Assembly: GCA_025965195.1 (NCBI GenBank)
Contig: JAOPXK010000042.1
Coordinates: 1-64,000 of the forward strand
Source of the DNA: Marmoricola sp.
GTDB taxonomy: Bacteria; Actinomycetota; Actinomycetes; Propionibacteriales; Nocardioidaceae
Direction of reading: 5' to 3'
DNA length: 64,000 nt
How positions within the stretch are numbered: position 1 is the first letter of the stretch; every line of letters starts with the position of its first letter. Below, piece by piece: positions 42,284 through 50,940 of the stretch. The notes beneath the pieces were generated by a model, which saw only the letters and a list, made by a program, of their open reading frames with translations, searched no databases and was not told the origin of the DNA. The translations under genes and the position numbers were made by a program.

Positions 42284-44140
42284 TCATCTACCAAGCCACG
42301 CCCCGTCTGGGCGAGGCATCGATTCCATGAGCTTGATGGTGTACGGATCCTGTGGGGCGTTGAGGACGTCATCGGTCATGCCGGACTCGACCACGCGTCC
42401 TCGGGACATCACGTAGATGAAGTCGGTGACCTGCCGAACGATCGACAGGTCGTGGGTCACGAACAGGTATCCGATGCCTTGATCGTCACGAAGCGAGGTC
42501 AAGAGGTTGAGTATCTGCGCCTGTACCGAGACGTCGAGTGCCGAGACCGCCTCGTCACAGACCAAGATCCTGGGCTTGGCGGCCAGTGCGCGTGCGATCG
42601 CGACCCGCTGCCGCATCCCTCCGGACAACACCGCGGGCCGTCGCTGTGCGTCGTCCGGTGACAGCCCCACGGAGGCGAGGAGCTCGCCCACTCTCCGCTC
42701 GACCGATCGAGTGTCCGGCGCGTGCGTGGTGACCGCTTCCGCAAGCGTCCACCCGACGCTGCGTGCTGGATTCAAGCTTGAGTACGGGTCTTGGAACACC
42801 ATCTGAACGGTCTGGCGCAGCCGACGCAAATCCGCCCGCTTCAAAGCTCGCCAGTCCCTGACATCGATCCCATCGATCAGCAGGTGCCCGCCGGTGATGG
42901 ATTCGAGTCCCACGGTGAGACGCGCGAACGTGGTCTTCCCCGACCCCGACTCACCGACGAGGCCCACGCTCTCGCCCTCGCCGACATCGATCGACACACT
43001 GTCGAGCGCGACGACCTTCTGACCTGAGCCGCCAAACACCTTGGACACGGCTTGGGCGCTGATGATGGTTGTGCCGGCGCGTTCGAACCCGCGCTTGCTC
43101 GCGGGCACCGAGACGAGCTGCCGAGCCTCCCGCAGCTCATCCTCAATCTCGTCGATGCGAGCGCAGGCCGTGAGGCGCCCTGCGGAGATCTCGCGTATCG
43201 GCGGCGCTGCGGATGTGCAGACCTCGCTCGACCACTGACAGCGAGCCGCGAACGAGCAGCGGTCCACTACATCGTCTGGCCTGGGCACCGCCCCGGGAAT
43301 TGTCACCAACTTCGCTACCCGATGATCGACTGGCGGCTCGGACTGGAGGAGTCCAAGAGTGTAGGGGTGCAGCGGGAGCGCATCGAGCTCCTTGGACTCC
43401 CCCACTTCGACGACCGATCCTGCGTAGAAGACATGCACGCGGTCACACATCGCGAACGCCACTCGCAGATCGTGGGTGATCAGGATGAGCGCCATTCCGC
43501 GGTCCGCCTGGATCCGCGTCATGAGCTCAAGGATCTCTTTTTGAGTCGTGACATCGAGAGCGGTCGACGGCTCATCCGCTATCAGGACGCTCGGGTTGCG
43601 CGCGAGGGCTGCGGCGATTCCTACCCGTTGTCTCATGCCGCCCGAGAGCTGGAACGTGTAGCGGTCCATCACCGACTCGTCTTCGATGCCGACTTCGACC
43701 AGCCTACGCAGCACCTCGGCCCGCCGGGTCCTCGTCGACCGTCGACCAGGGGGCAGTGACTCCGCGATGATGTCACCGCAGCGCATGGTTGGACTCAGCA
43801 TCGTGAACGGATCCTGGAGCACCAGACCGATACCCCGCCCGCGGACAGTGCGCCACTCACGCTCCGAGAGCGAAAGCAGATCCCTGCCCTCGAAGACTGC
43901 CTGTCCCGTCGCGCTCAGGTTCGAGGCCAGCAGTCCCGTGAGCGCCCGAGCTGTCAGTGACTTCCCGCTGCCGGACTCTCCAACGATTCCGACTGTTTCT
44001 CCGGCACGGACGGTGAGGTCGATGCCCGCTACCAGAGTTCGTGATGAGGGACCGTCGATGTGCGCGACTCGGAGATCGCGGACAGTCAGGACCGCGTCAA
44101 GGCCGCCTGCAGCCATCCGCGCCGTAGATGCGTCGCTCAC
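42284..44140 (-). CDS. fused OppD-OppF-type ABC ATPase
   Basis: A 618-residue protein with two complete ATPase domains. The first (about 18-320) has Walker [10 protein letters not shown], signature LSGGMRQRV and Walker B VLIADEPSTALD, then the oligopeptide extension with a CSFAARCQWSSEVC Cys stretch. The second (about 360-610) has [18 protein letters not shown] and ILVCDEAVSALD, where DEP is replaced by DEA. It overlaps the DppC-like permease as ATGA. It powers the second importer of the window. Confidence 0.92.
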   Translation of the reverse strand: MSDASTARMAAGGLDAVLTVRDLRVAHIDGPSSRTLVAGIDLTVRAGETVGIVGESGSGKSLTARALTGLLASNLSATGQAVFEGRDLLSLSEREWRTVRGRGIGLVLQDPFTMLSPTMRCGDIIAESLPPGRRSTRTRRAEVLRRLVEVGIEDESVMDRYTFQLSGGMRQRVGIAAALARNPSVLIADEPSTALDVTTQKEILELMTRIQADRGMALILITHDLRVAFAMCDRVHVFYAGSVVEVGESKELDALPLHPYTLGLLQSEPPVDHRVAKLVTIPGAVPRPDDVVDRCSFAARCQWSSEVCTSAAPPIREISAGRLTACARIDEIEDELREARQLVSVPASKRGFERAGTTIISAQAVSKVFGGSGQKVVALDSVSIDVGEGESVGLVGESGSGKTTFARLTVGLESITGGHLLIDGIDVRDWRALKRADLRRLRQTVQMVFQDPYSSLNPARSVGWTLAEAVTTHAPDTRSVERRVGELLASVGLSPDDAQRRPAVLSGGMRQRVAIARALAAKPRILVCDEAVSALDVSVQAQILNLLTSLRDDQGIGYLFVTHDLSIVRQVTDFIYVMSRGRVVESGMTDDVLNAPQDPYTIKLMESMPRPDGAWLGR

Positions 44141-45021
44141 GTCGCTCCCATGCGGCTCGTCAGATACTCATCGAACCAATCGCCGATGAGGTTGGCCACG
44201 GTCGCAGTGACGACGATCATCAATGCGGGAGCCAGGGTCGCCACTGGATTGACGAACAACATCGCCTGACTTTCCGAGAGCATCAAGCCCCAGTCAGGTG
44301 TTCCCGGTGGAGCCCCCAGACCGAGGAAGGACAGGCCCGCCAGCGCAACGAGCGAACTCGCGAAAACCAGGAAGCTGTTCGCGATCGCGACCGGCGCAAC
44401 GTTGGGCCAGATATGAAGAAAGACGATCCGGCGACCCGACACTCCAACGGTCCTGGCGGCCTCCACGTACGGGCGCGGAACCTGTTCCATCACGACACCT
44501 CGGATGATGCGCGTGTCAAACGGTGCGCTCAGAATGACGAGCAAGCCCACCGCGAGCCAATAGCTCGCGCCGACGGCACCGGCAGCGACCACAAGCACCA
44601 ACAGCGTCGGGACCGACCACATCAGGTCGACCCATCGCATCACCAGGGAATCCACCCAACCGCGCCGGTACCCGGCCCACAGTCCAAGGAGGTTCCCGAT
44701 GGCGAATGAGCCAACTGCGATCACAAGCGGGCCGAGTACGCCTAGTTGCGCGCCCACAATCGTTCGAGAGAAGACGTCTCTGCCGAGCGAGTCCGTCCCG
44801 AGCCAATGCTGGCTCGACGGGCCAGCCAAGACATCCTGTAGGTGTTGCGCGTTCGGGTCCTGAGGCGCCAATAATGGGCCGAAGATCGCTAGGAAAAGAA
44901 TGCCACCGGCGACGACGAAACAGAAACCGATGGCCAAACCTCGTGGCGCGTAGCGCCGCGGCTTTCGAGTACTCACAATCTCAGTCTGGCGCGCCATTTC
45001 GACACCCTCGGTGTTAGCCAT
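44137..45021 (-). CDS. Opp/Dpp-type ABC permease, DppC-like (importer 2)
   Basis: A 294-residue permease with six membrane segments, HWLGTDSLGRDVFSRTIVGAQL near residue 70 and the EAA loop RPYVEAARTVGVSGRRIVFLHIWPN. Its start overlaps the end of the DppB-like gene by eight bases and its end overlaps the ATPase gene as ATGA. Confidence 0.9.
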   Translation of the reverse strand: MANTEGVEMARQTEIVSTRKPRRYAPRGLAIGFCFVVAGGILFLAIFGPLLAPQDPNAQHLQDVLAGPSSQHWLGTDSLGRDVFSRTIVGAQLGVLGPLVIAVGSFAIGNLLGLWAGYRRGWVDSLVMRWVDLMWSVPTLLVLVVAAGAVGASYWLAVGLLVILSAPFDTRIIRGVVMEQVPRPYVEAARTVGVSGRRIVFLHIWPNVAPVAIANSFLVFASSLVALAGLSFLGLGAPPGTPDWGLMLSESQAMLFVNPVATLAPALMIVVTATVANLIGDWFDEYLTSRMGAT

Positions 45022-45973
45022 GCTTCAACCGAAGTCGAGGATCGGCGATCAGGTAGACCACATCCGTCAGCAGATTGACAAGAATGATGACGGCCGAGAC
45101 CAGGAGCACGACACCCTGGAGCATTGGTAGGTCCTTTGCGGTCGCGGACTGAACCAACAACTGCCCGATTCCCTGAATGGAGAAGGTCATTTCCACAAGC
45201 ACACCTCCTACGATCAGATAGGAAAACAGCACCCCACTGATGGTGAGAATCGGTATCAACGCGTTCCGAAGCACGTATACACGAATGACGCGCCCATTCG
45301 ACAAACCCCTGGCCCGTGCGAACACCACGTAGTCCTGCTGAAGCACGCCAAGGACAGCCGCTCTGGTGTGCTTGAGGACATAGGCAGCTGACGTCATCGC
45401 GAGCGCCACGGCCGGTAGCGTCAGATGCCAGAGTGTGTCCAGGCCGCCGTCACCCTTGCCGAACGCCGGAAACCAGGGCAACTGGACTGCGAACACGAAG
45501 AGCAGAAAGACGCCTGCGACGAACGACGGCATGGAAAGGCCGACTACCGTGCCCGCCACCACCACCCGATCCACCGCTCGTTTGTTCCGAAAGGCCGCAA
45601 GCACCCCCAGCCCGATACCGCTGACCATCGTCAGCACGTAGGCGTAGACGCCGAGCAGCAGCGAGGTCGGCAGTCGGGCCTTGATCTCGTCGGTCACCGG
45701 GAGAGTGGTCTGGATCGAGGACCCGAAATTGAATCTGAGAGCGTCTCGGACCCACATCCAGTACTGAACCATGAACGGTTTGTCCAGATGGTATTCGACA
45801 TTGAGCGCATGGACAGTCGCAGCTGACCGAGGGCGGCCTGCCAACAAAACGTCGACGACGGTGCCCGGCGACACATACATCAAAGCGAACGTGACGAAGG
45901 AGAGCACGACAAACAGAACGACGAGTGCCGCCAGCCTCTTGCTCACAAAGGTCGCCCAATCTTTCCAATCCAT
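45014..45973 (-). CDS. Opp/Dpp-type ABC permease, DppB-like (importer 2)
   Basis: A 319-residue permease. SPGTVVDVLLAGRPRSAATVHAL and PFMVQYWMWVRDALRFNFGSSI form the DppB external loop, and DYVVFARARGLSNGRVIRVYVLRNA is the EAA loop. The start at DWKDWATF was chosen because the upstream extension is basic shadow sequence and overlaps the hairpin; AAAGG lies twelve bases upstream. Confidence 0.9.
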   Translation of the reverse strand: MDWKDWATFVSKRLAALVVLFVVLSFVTFALMYVSPGTVVDVLLAGRPRSAATVHALNVEYHLDKPFMVQYWMWVRDALRFNFGSSIQTTLPVTDEIKARLPTSLLLGVYAYVLTMVSGIGLGVLAAFRNKRAVDRVVVAGTVVGLSMPSFVAGVFLLFVFAVQLPWFPAFGKGDGGLDTLWHLTLPAVALAMTSAAYVLKHTRAAVLGVLQQDYVVFARARGLSNGRVIRVYVLRNALIPILTISGVLFSYLIVGGVLVEMTFSIQGIGQLLVQSATAKDLPMLQGVVLLVSAVIILVNLLTDVVYLIADPRLRLKHG

Positions 45974-46010
45974 CAGGCTTAACCTTTCTGGTAGAAATGT
46001 TCGGCGCCGC

Positions 46011-46040
46011 GGATTGCGCCGCCGGTCAGCGGCGCAATCC
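46011..46040 (-). terminator. hairpin between binding protein and permease
   Basis: GGATTGCGCCGC and GCGGCGCAATCC form a perfect 12-bp stem with a six-base loop. It lies 53 bases past the stop of the binding-protein gene, before the permease start, and has no U-tract. Such hairpins often stabilise the upstream mRNA and lower the expression of the downstream membrane genes, so it may be an mRNA stabiliser rather than a terminator. Confidence 0.6.
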
Positions 46041-46093
46041 ACACGATCACATTCGCTCCGACCGGTTGATCGTGAGCTGGATGGATTCCCGGG

Positions 46094-47668
46094 CTACTGG
46101 CCACGCTTCAACCACAGGGGCCAAGGTCCCTCGTTGAAGAGCGAGTCCGCTCCGAAGTCTGGCCATGTGTAGCCAGGCCGCAGTGCAACAGTCTGGTTCT
46201 TGGTGTAGAGCGGGACGAGCGGCTCAGCGTCGGCATACTGTTTGATGAGCTGAGCATAAATTGCGAGACGCTTGGCAGGGTCCGATTCCCGAAGCCCTTC
46301 CGCCCTCAATTTGTCGACTTCAGGGGTGCTCCAGTTGGTCCCGTTCCAGCCACCCGCTTTAGCGTTGGCACTACCGAACATGTAGTCATATGCAAGACCA
46401 GGGTCAATGCCACTTCCGCCGACGGGGACAACCTGGGAGTGGATGGCCTCGCGGTTGCCTGACGTGAGTTCAGCGTTGTTCGCCTCATCGGTCTGAGTCT
46501 CGAGCTTCGCGGTGATCCCAATCGCGGACAATTCCGCTACGACGGCCTGACTGGTAGTGGAGACGGCCTTGACAGTTGCCAAGGTGACAGTCGTGCCATG
46601 CGGATACGCGGACTGGGCCATCTCGGCCTTGGCCTTGGTCAGATCCGGCGGGTACTCACGCAGCCCATCCAGGGCGGTATTTACCTGTTCGGTCGTCCCG
46701 AGCTGCAGCAGAAGAGGCCTCGGAATAACCGTGTCCAGCGGCGAACCGACTACCCCGGAGGCATTGACCAACGCATTTCTGTCGAGAGCATAGGCGACCG
46801 CGCGCCTCACGTGGATATCGTTCCAGGGCGCCACGAGCGTGTTCATCCAGAACTCGACCTTGTCGATACCAGTTTTCGCGGTGGTCAACTTCGTCTTCGC
46901 GGTGCTCGCAAAAGCCCTCGGATCCTGGGGGAATGCGACGTCAATCTCGCCCGTTCGAAGCGCGACAGCTTCGTTGGTCTCGTTGGAGAAGAAGCTGAAG
47001 TTGATCTTTGAGTACGGAACCTTCCCGCCCCAGTAGTATTTGTTGGCCGACAGCGCCGCTCCGGTGGTGGCATCCAGACTGTCGACCTGCCAGGGGCCAG
47101 TACCGATGACGCCCGTTCCGGGCTGGCCGAATGTGGACTTGTGCGCTTCAAAGAACTTCTTTTCGAAGATCCCGAGTGCTGCGCCGCTCAGCGTGGAGTT
47201 CCAGGCTGGATACGGCTCGGAAAACTTGAACTCGACCGTGCTGCTGTCGAGCGCCTGAATGGATTTCAACGTCGAGGGGAAGTTGAAGGCCACCAGCGAT
47301 CCATCGGCCTTGTAATAATCCAGTGACTGCACCACATCGGCGGCGGTCAGCGGTTGCCCATCGGAGAACTTGACGTCTGTGCGCAACTTGTAGACGTAGG
47401 TCGTCGGATTCGGCTGCGTCCACGACTTCGCAAGCCAAGGCCCGAAGCCTCCGGCTTGCTTCGTCACGACGAGCGGCTCGAGCACGAGATTGCCGAGGCT
47501 GTTGGCGTATCCGTAGTTGCTCTTGCTGTAGTCAAGCGTGGCGACGGCACTTGAACCCACCTGCAGAACATCGCTGCTCGCCTTGGTGCCACCGCCTGAC
47601 GAGCAGGCCGACAACACCAGCGCTGCCGCCGCCAGGGACGCGAGTCGGTATTTTCCGCGAGTACTCAT
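46094..47668 (-). CDS. ABC peptide-binding lipoprotein (family 5), importer 2
   Basis: A 524-residue family 5 binding protein. The signal peptide ends in a lipobox (VLSACSSGG) with Cys at residue 22, so it is a lipoprotein. YKLRTDVKFSDGQPLTAADVVQSLDYYK is the family signature. The start was chosen at the signal; a longer frame of 65 residues is shadow. Site E lies 98 bases upstream. It is the first gene of a minus-strand run from here to OCD1, interrupted only by the hairpin and short gaps. Confidence 0.92.
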   Translation of the reverse strand: MSTRGKYRLASLAAAALVLSACSSGGGTKASSDVLQVGSSAVATLDYSKSNYGYANSLGNLVLEPLVVTKQAGGFGPWLAKSWTQPNPTTYVYKLRTDVKFSDGQPLTAADVVQSLDYYKADGSLVAFNFPSTLKSIQALDSSTVEFKFSEPYPAWNSTLSGAALGIFEKKFFEAHKSTFGQPGTGVIGTGPWQVDSLDATTGAALSANKYYWGGKVPYSKINFSFFSNETNEAVALRTGEIDVAFPQDPRAFASTAKTKLTTAKTGIDKVEFWMNTLVAPWNDIHVRRAVAYALDRNALVNASGVVGSPLDTVIPRPLLLQLGTTEQVNTALDGLREYPPDLTKAKAEMAQSAYPHGTTVTLATVKAVSTTSQAVVAELSAIGITAKLETQTDEANNAELTSGNREAIHSQVVPVGGSGIDPGLAYDYMFGSANAKAGGWNGTNWSTPEVDKLRAEGLRESDPAKRLAIYAQLIKQYADAEPLVPLYTKNQTVALRPGYTWPDFGADSLFNEGPWPLWLKRGQ

Positions 47669-47765
47669 GTGTTCTCCGATTTCCGTGGCGCCCTCGCCAG
47701 CCGTTTGAGGTGGCGCTGGATCACGCGCTCCCACGAAAGGCGGCAAAATATGACGAATGACGGGT

Positions 47766-47780
47766 AAAATATAACACCTC
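47766..47780. promoter_or_regulatory. GntR-operator-like 15-mer (site E, weak)
   Basis: AAAATATAACACCTC matches the 15-mer AAGGTATNACACCTT at all but three of its fixed positions. It lies 98 bases upstream of the importer 2 binding-protein start and so would regulate the long operon. Confidence 0.5.
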
Positions 47781-47884
47781 GCAGTGGGTGTCAAGGCTCT
47801 CTCGCCGGGCCGCCGTGCCGCCCCGTTGCCGCTTGCTGCAGGGGTGGCAGGACCAGGGATCAAGGATGCCGTCCTTTAATACCC

Positions 47885-47899
47885 TACATGTCACACCGT
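47885..47899. promoter_or_regulatory. GntR-operator-like 15-mer (site F, weakest)
   Basis: TACATGTCACACCGT keeps ATGTnACACC, the core of the 15-mer, but departs in the outer arm. It lies 51 bases upstream of the D-aminopeptidase-like gene. Placed among the sites mainly by position; it may be a coincidence. Confidence 0.35.
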
Positions 47900-47949
47900 A
47901 CTGATACGTTGATGCGGCAGGATCTCAGAAGCTGGAGAAAGAGGAACGT

Positions 47950-49602
47950 ATGTCGTCACTCACCAACGGTCGCCTTGACGTGAATGAAGCGCAGATCGAC
48001 GCGATCTTCACTGAGCTCGACCGGAGCAGCCTCCCCGGCGTGACCGTGGGCATCGCGGTCAAGGGCCGCCCCGTCTATCGCAAGGGGTTCGGCCGAGCCA
48101 GTCTTGAGCTACCCGTCGTACTGACGCCGACGACCGGCATGCGGCTCGGCTCGATCAGCAAACAGTTCACCAGCCTGGCGTACATGCTCCTCGTTGAGGA
48201 CGGCTTGGCCGGTCTCGATGACCCGCTGGAGACGTACCTGCCGGAGGTCAAGCCCGCCTCGCGAGGGGTGACGCTACGCCAACTGATGGGCAATATCAGC
48301 GGGCTGATGGATGCACACGATGTCTGCTTCCAGTTCAGTGGATTCGGGGAACGCCTCACCGCGGACGACCTCGTCCAACACATGTGCGAAATCGAGATCG
48401 TGAACGCTCCCCCGGGCGCCGTATGGCTGTACAACAACAGTGGCTTCGAGTTGATCAAGACGGTGATCGAACGCATCTCCGGACAGAAACTCGCGCAGTT
48501 CATGCAAGACCGGATATTCGATCCACTGGGCATGCGCCAGACCGACCTGCGGGCCGTGACGTACTTCGACTTCCTGCCGAACCGCGCTCAAGCGCACATG
48601 ATCAATTCCGTCGGTGACTGGGAAACCTGGAGCTGGACGGAGTTCGTCGGCGCGGGCGGCATCGTGTCGAGCGTGGACGACCTGTTGCGCTGGACGGCCA
48701 ATTTCGCCGAGCACCGAGTGGGTACGGCGCAAACGTGGGACGTGATGACAACTTCGCAGACGCTCACGAGTGGATCGCCGAGCGGCTACGGCCTCGGACT
48801 GTTCGTCGAGGACTACCGGGGAGTGCGGACCCTCCAGCACTCTGGAGGCGGACTGGGGAGCAACGCCCACCTGCTGAAGGTCCCGGCTGCGGAATTGGAC
48901 ATCGTGCTGATGTCGAATCGCGAGGATGTCAGCGCCGCGCGGTACGCCTACAAGGTTCTCGACGCAGTGCTGGAGGCTGAGCTCGAGCCGCGCCCGACAG
49001 ATCCTGCTCCCCCGCCGGTGACCGGAACCTTCCGGTCGGCAACGACCGGAAGCGTCGTCCACTTGTCGCCGACCGAGCAACGGTCGTCCGCCGAACCGGC
49101 GCGACAGTTCGCTACCTTCGGGCCGTCCGCAGGTTCGGTGCTGGAGCCGGACGCCGCGGGCGTTCTCCGCCCGTTGTCGTCCGGTGACACTCCCCAACAG
49201 AGTTGGGGTCTCGCGTTGCGCGGGGACCCAGGCAAGCCAGACGGCGTGACGCTGAAGGAGTTCGGGCTCGTCGACGAGCTCGACCTGGTGGGTCCCTCCG
49301 CGGACGACGGTCGGAAGATCGCTGGCCGGTATCGATCCGCCGGCACCGGAAGCGAGCTGACGATCGAGGTCGCGGACGGTCGCGTGACCGTCCGGACCAC
49401 CGGCCGGTTCGGCACAGCAGACTACGAACTCACCGCGATCGGCGAGGATGTCTGGCGGGCGGGCTTCGCCCCGCCAGGAACGCAGCCGCGTATCGGCGAC
49501 ATGGGCAGCCTGGTGTCGTTCTCGCCCGATGCTTCGGAACTCCGGTGGTTCACGAAGCAGTCCATGGGCATCCCGTTTCACCGCGCGGAAGGCCTGGAGT
49601 AG
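47950..49602 (+). CDS. S12 serine hydrolase, D-aminopeptidase-like
   Basis: A 550-residue penicillin-binding-protein-fold hydrolase (beta-lactamase class C/S12). SxxK is Ser68-Ile-Ser-Lys71, the second motif is Tyr161-Asn-Asn163, and His297 opens HSGGG, so all catalytic motifs are present. The 200-residue C-terminal part, with two beta-barrel-like repeats (GTFRSATTGSVVHLS, GRYRSAGTGSELTIE), matches the layout of Ochrobactrum D-aminopeptidase rather than beta-lactamases. It has no signal peptide. GAGG precedes the ATG by about five bases. It is the divergent partner of the importer operon. Confidence 0.83.
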   Translation: MSSLTNGRLDVNEAQIDAIFTELDRSSLPGVTVGIAVKGRPVYRKGFGRASLELPVVLTPTTGMRLGSISKQFTSLAYMLLVEDGLAGLDDPLETYLPEVKPASRGVTLRQLMGNISGLMDAHDVCFQFSGFGERLTADDLVQHMCEIEIVNAPPGAVWLYNNSGFELIKTVIERISGQKLAQFMQDRIFDPLGMRQTDLRAVTYFDFLPNRAQAHMINSVGDWETWSWTEFVGAGGIVSSVDDLLRWTANFAEHRVGTAQTWDVMTTSQTLTSGSPSGYGLGLFVEDYRGVRTLQHSGGGLGSNAHLLKVPAAELDIVLMSNREDVSAARYAYKVLDAVLEAELEPRPTDPAPPPVTGTFRSATTGSVVHLSPTEQRSSAEPARQFATFGPSAGSVLEPDAAGVLRPLSSGDTPQQSWGLALRGDPGKPDGVTLKEFGLVDELDLVGPSADDGRKIAGRYRSAGTGSELTIEVADGRVTVRTTGRFGTADYELTAIGEDVWRAGFAPPGTQPRIGDMGSLVSFSPDASELRWFTKQSMGIPFHRAEGLE

Positions 49603-49621
49603 TCGAGGGAGTGCCTGGATT

Positions 49622-49649
49622 CGCACTGCAACGTCAGCGTTTCAGTGCG
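49622..49649. terminator. hairpin between convergent S12 and M19 genes
   Basis: CGCACTG and CAGTGCG flank AACG and CGTT around the loop TCAG, giving an 11-bp stem with one internal mismatch. It overlaps the last codons and stop of the M19 gene and ends 20-47 bases after the S12 gene, serving as a bidirectional terminator. Confidence 0.55.
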
Positions 49650-50679
49650 GTCTGGGCACACCCATCACCTGACGGAACACCCGCAGGACGTTGGCTCCGA
49701 GCACCTTGTCGATCTCAGGCTCACCGAACCCACGGCGCAGCATTTCGCTGGTGAGCTTCGGCAGGTCAGAAGGACGGGCGATCTCGGCATCGACGGTTGG
49801 CGCACCAAGGCCGGGCAGAAGCGACCAACCGCCGAACACCTGCTGGTAATAGTCGTCGATGAAGTCCGGCCCGATGCCCACGTGGTCGATACCGACGAGA
49901 TCGACGAGGTACTGGATATGGTCCACTGCCCTCGCAGCGGTCGGTCGCAGCGGGTCGATGAGCTGCGGAATCGCGGCGGCGACGCTCACGACACCTCCCA
50001 ACCGGGCGATCTGGGTGATCTGCTCGTCGCCCAGATTGCGGTGTACGTCGTGCATGCCCAGGCACCCCGAATGGGTCGCCAGCAGGGGGCGCGTCGCGAG
50101 TTCGAGAACGTGATCAACGCCTCCGACTCCTAGGTGGCTGATGTCGAATACGACCCCTAGGTCCTCCATCATCGTGAAGACCTCGACTCCCTGGGGGGTC
50201 AGGCGACTACGTGACGAATCGTCCAACCCGCTCCCATCAGCGAGATGAGTGCGCCCGAAGTGGGCCAGCGAGGCCACCCTCACCCCCACTCGCTCGAGAG
50301 TACGGATCAGGTCCGCGTCCTGCCCGATCCCGTGCGAACCTTCGAGCGCGATGACGAGGGCGATCCTGCCTGACGCAACGACATCGTCGATGTCATCAGC
50401 GGTCAGGCACACCGCGACGTCACCGGGGTGCTCGGCTGCCAGCTGGTGAATACGCTCGACCAGCAAGAGTGTTCGTCGCAGGGCACCGTCGGAATGAAAC
50501 TGCTCCTCAAGGCAGATCGGCAGCACCTGGACGTCGACACCGCCCGTGCGGAGCTCAGGGAGCCAGAACTCCTCGAAGTGCTGCCGCTGACCTCGCCGGT
50601 CATAGTGGTCGACGAGCAGGATGAGGTCGTTGTGAGTATCGACGACAACTGCGTTCCGGTGCAGGTCTTCGGCGCTCAT
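49642..50679 (-). CDS. membrane-dipeptidase-type (M19) metallopeptidase
   Basis: A 345-residue protein of the renal dipeptidase family, which splits dipeptides, including those with a C-terminal D-residue, with two zinc ions. VVDTHNDL (metal pair), IALEGSHGIG (bridging Glu), VFDISHLG, THSGCLGMHDVHRNL and HVGIGPDFI show the family's metal and active-site strands. It lacks a signal or anchor, so it is cytoplasmic. The start is ATG at SAEDLHRN; the longer frame of 43 residues is Ser/Arg-rich shadow. Site C lies 142 bases upstream. Confidence 0.88.
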   Translation of the reverse strand: MSAEDLHRNAVVVDTHNDLILLVDHYDRRGQRQHFEEFWLPELRTGGVDVQVLPICLEEQFHSDGALRRTLLLVERIHQLAAEHPGDVAVCLTADDIDDVVASGRIALVIALEGSHGIGQDADLIRTLERVGVRVASLAHFGRTHLADGSGLDDSSRSRLTPQGVEVFTMMEDLGVVFDISHLGVGGVDHVLELATRPLLATHSGCLGMHDVHRNLGDEQITQIARLGGVVSVAAAIPQLIDPLRPTAARAVDHIQYLVDLVGIDHVGIGPDFIDDYYQQVFGGWSLLPGLGAPTVDAEIARPSDLPKLTSEMLRRGFGEPEIDKVLGANVLRVFRQVMGVPRPH

Positions 50680-50820
50680 CGGATCCCGATCCCGTCGGGA
50701 ACGGCCGCTGCTTGACGCTGAGGGGACGATGCTGGTCCGGCTGCTGATGACATCCTTGGCTTCCGTTGAAGGGTGTGGGACCGGCGAGGCCAGGTACCGG
50801 CCCGCCACGACCTTTCATCT

Positions 50821-50835
50821 AAGGTATTACACCCT
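50821..50835. promoter_or_regulatory. GntR-operator-like 15-mer (site C)
   Basis: AAGGTATTACACCCT follows a T, giving arm TAAGGT with ACCCT on the other side; one mismatch from the consensus. It stands in the 261-base gap between the M19 and S9 genes, 142 bases before the M19 start. Confidence 0.6.
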
Positions 50836-50940
50836 GCAAACGGTGTCGAGGGAGGGCAGCTGCGTACCGTGTCGCCGGAGGAGAGCATTGCGGTCAACGA
50901 TTCGTGGGATGCGGCGCGGGCCACGAGAAGGTGCTCGTGC

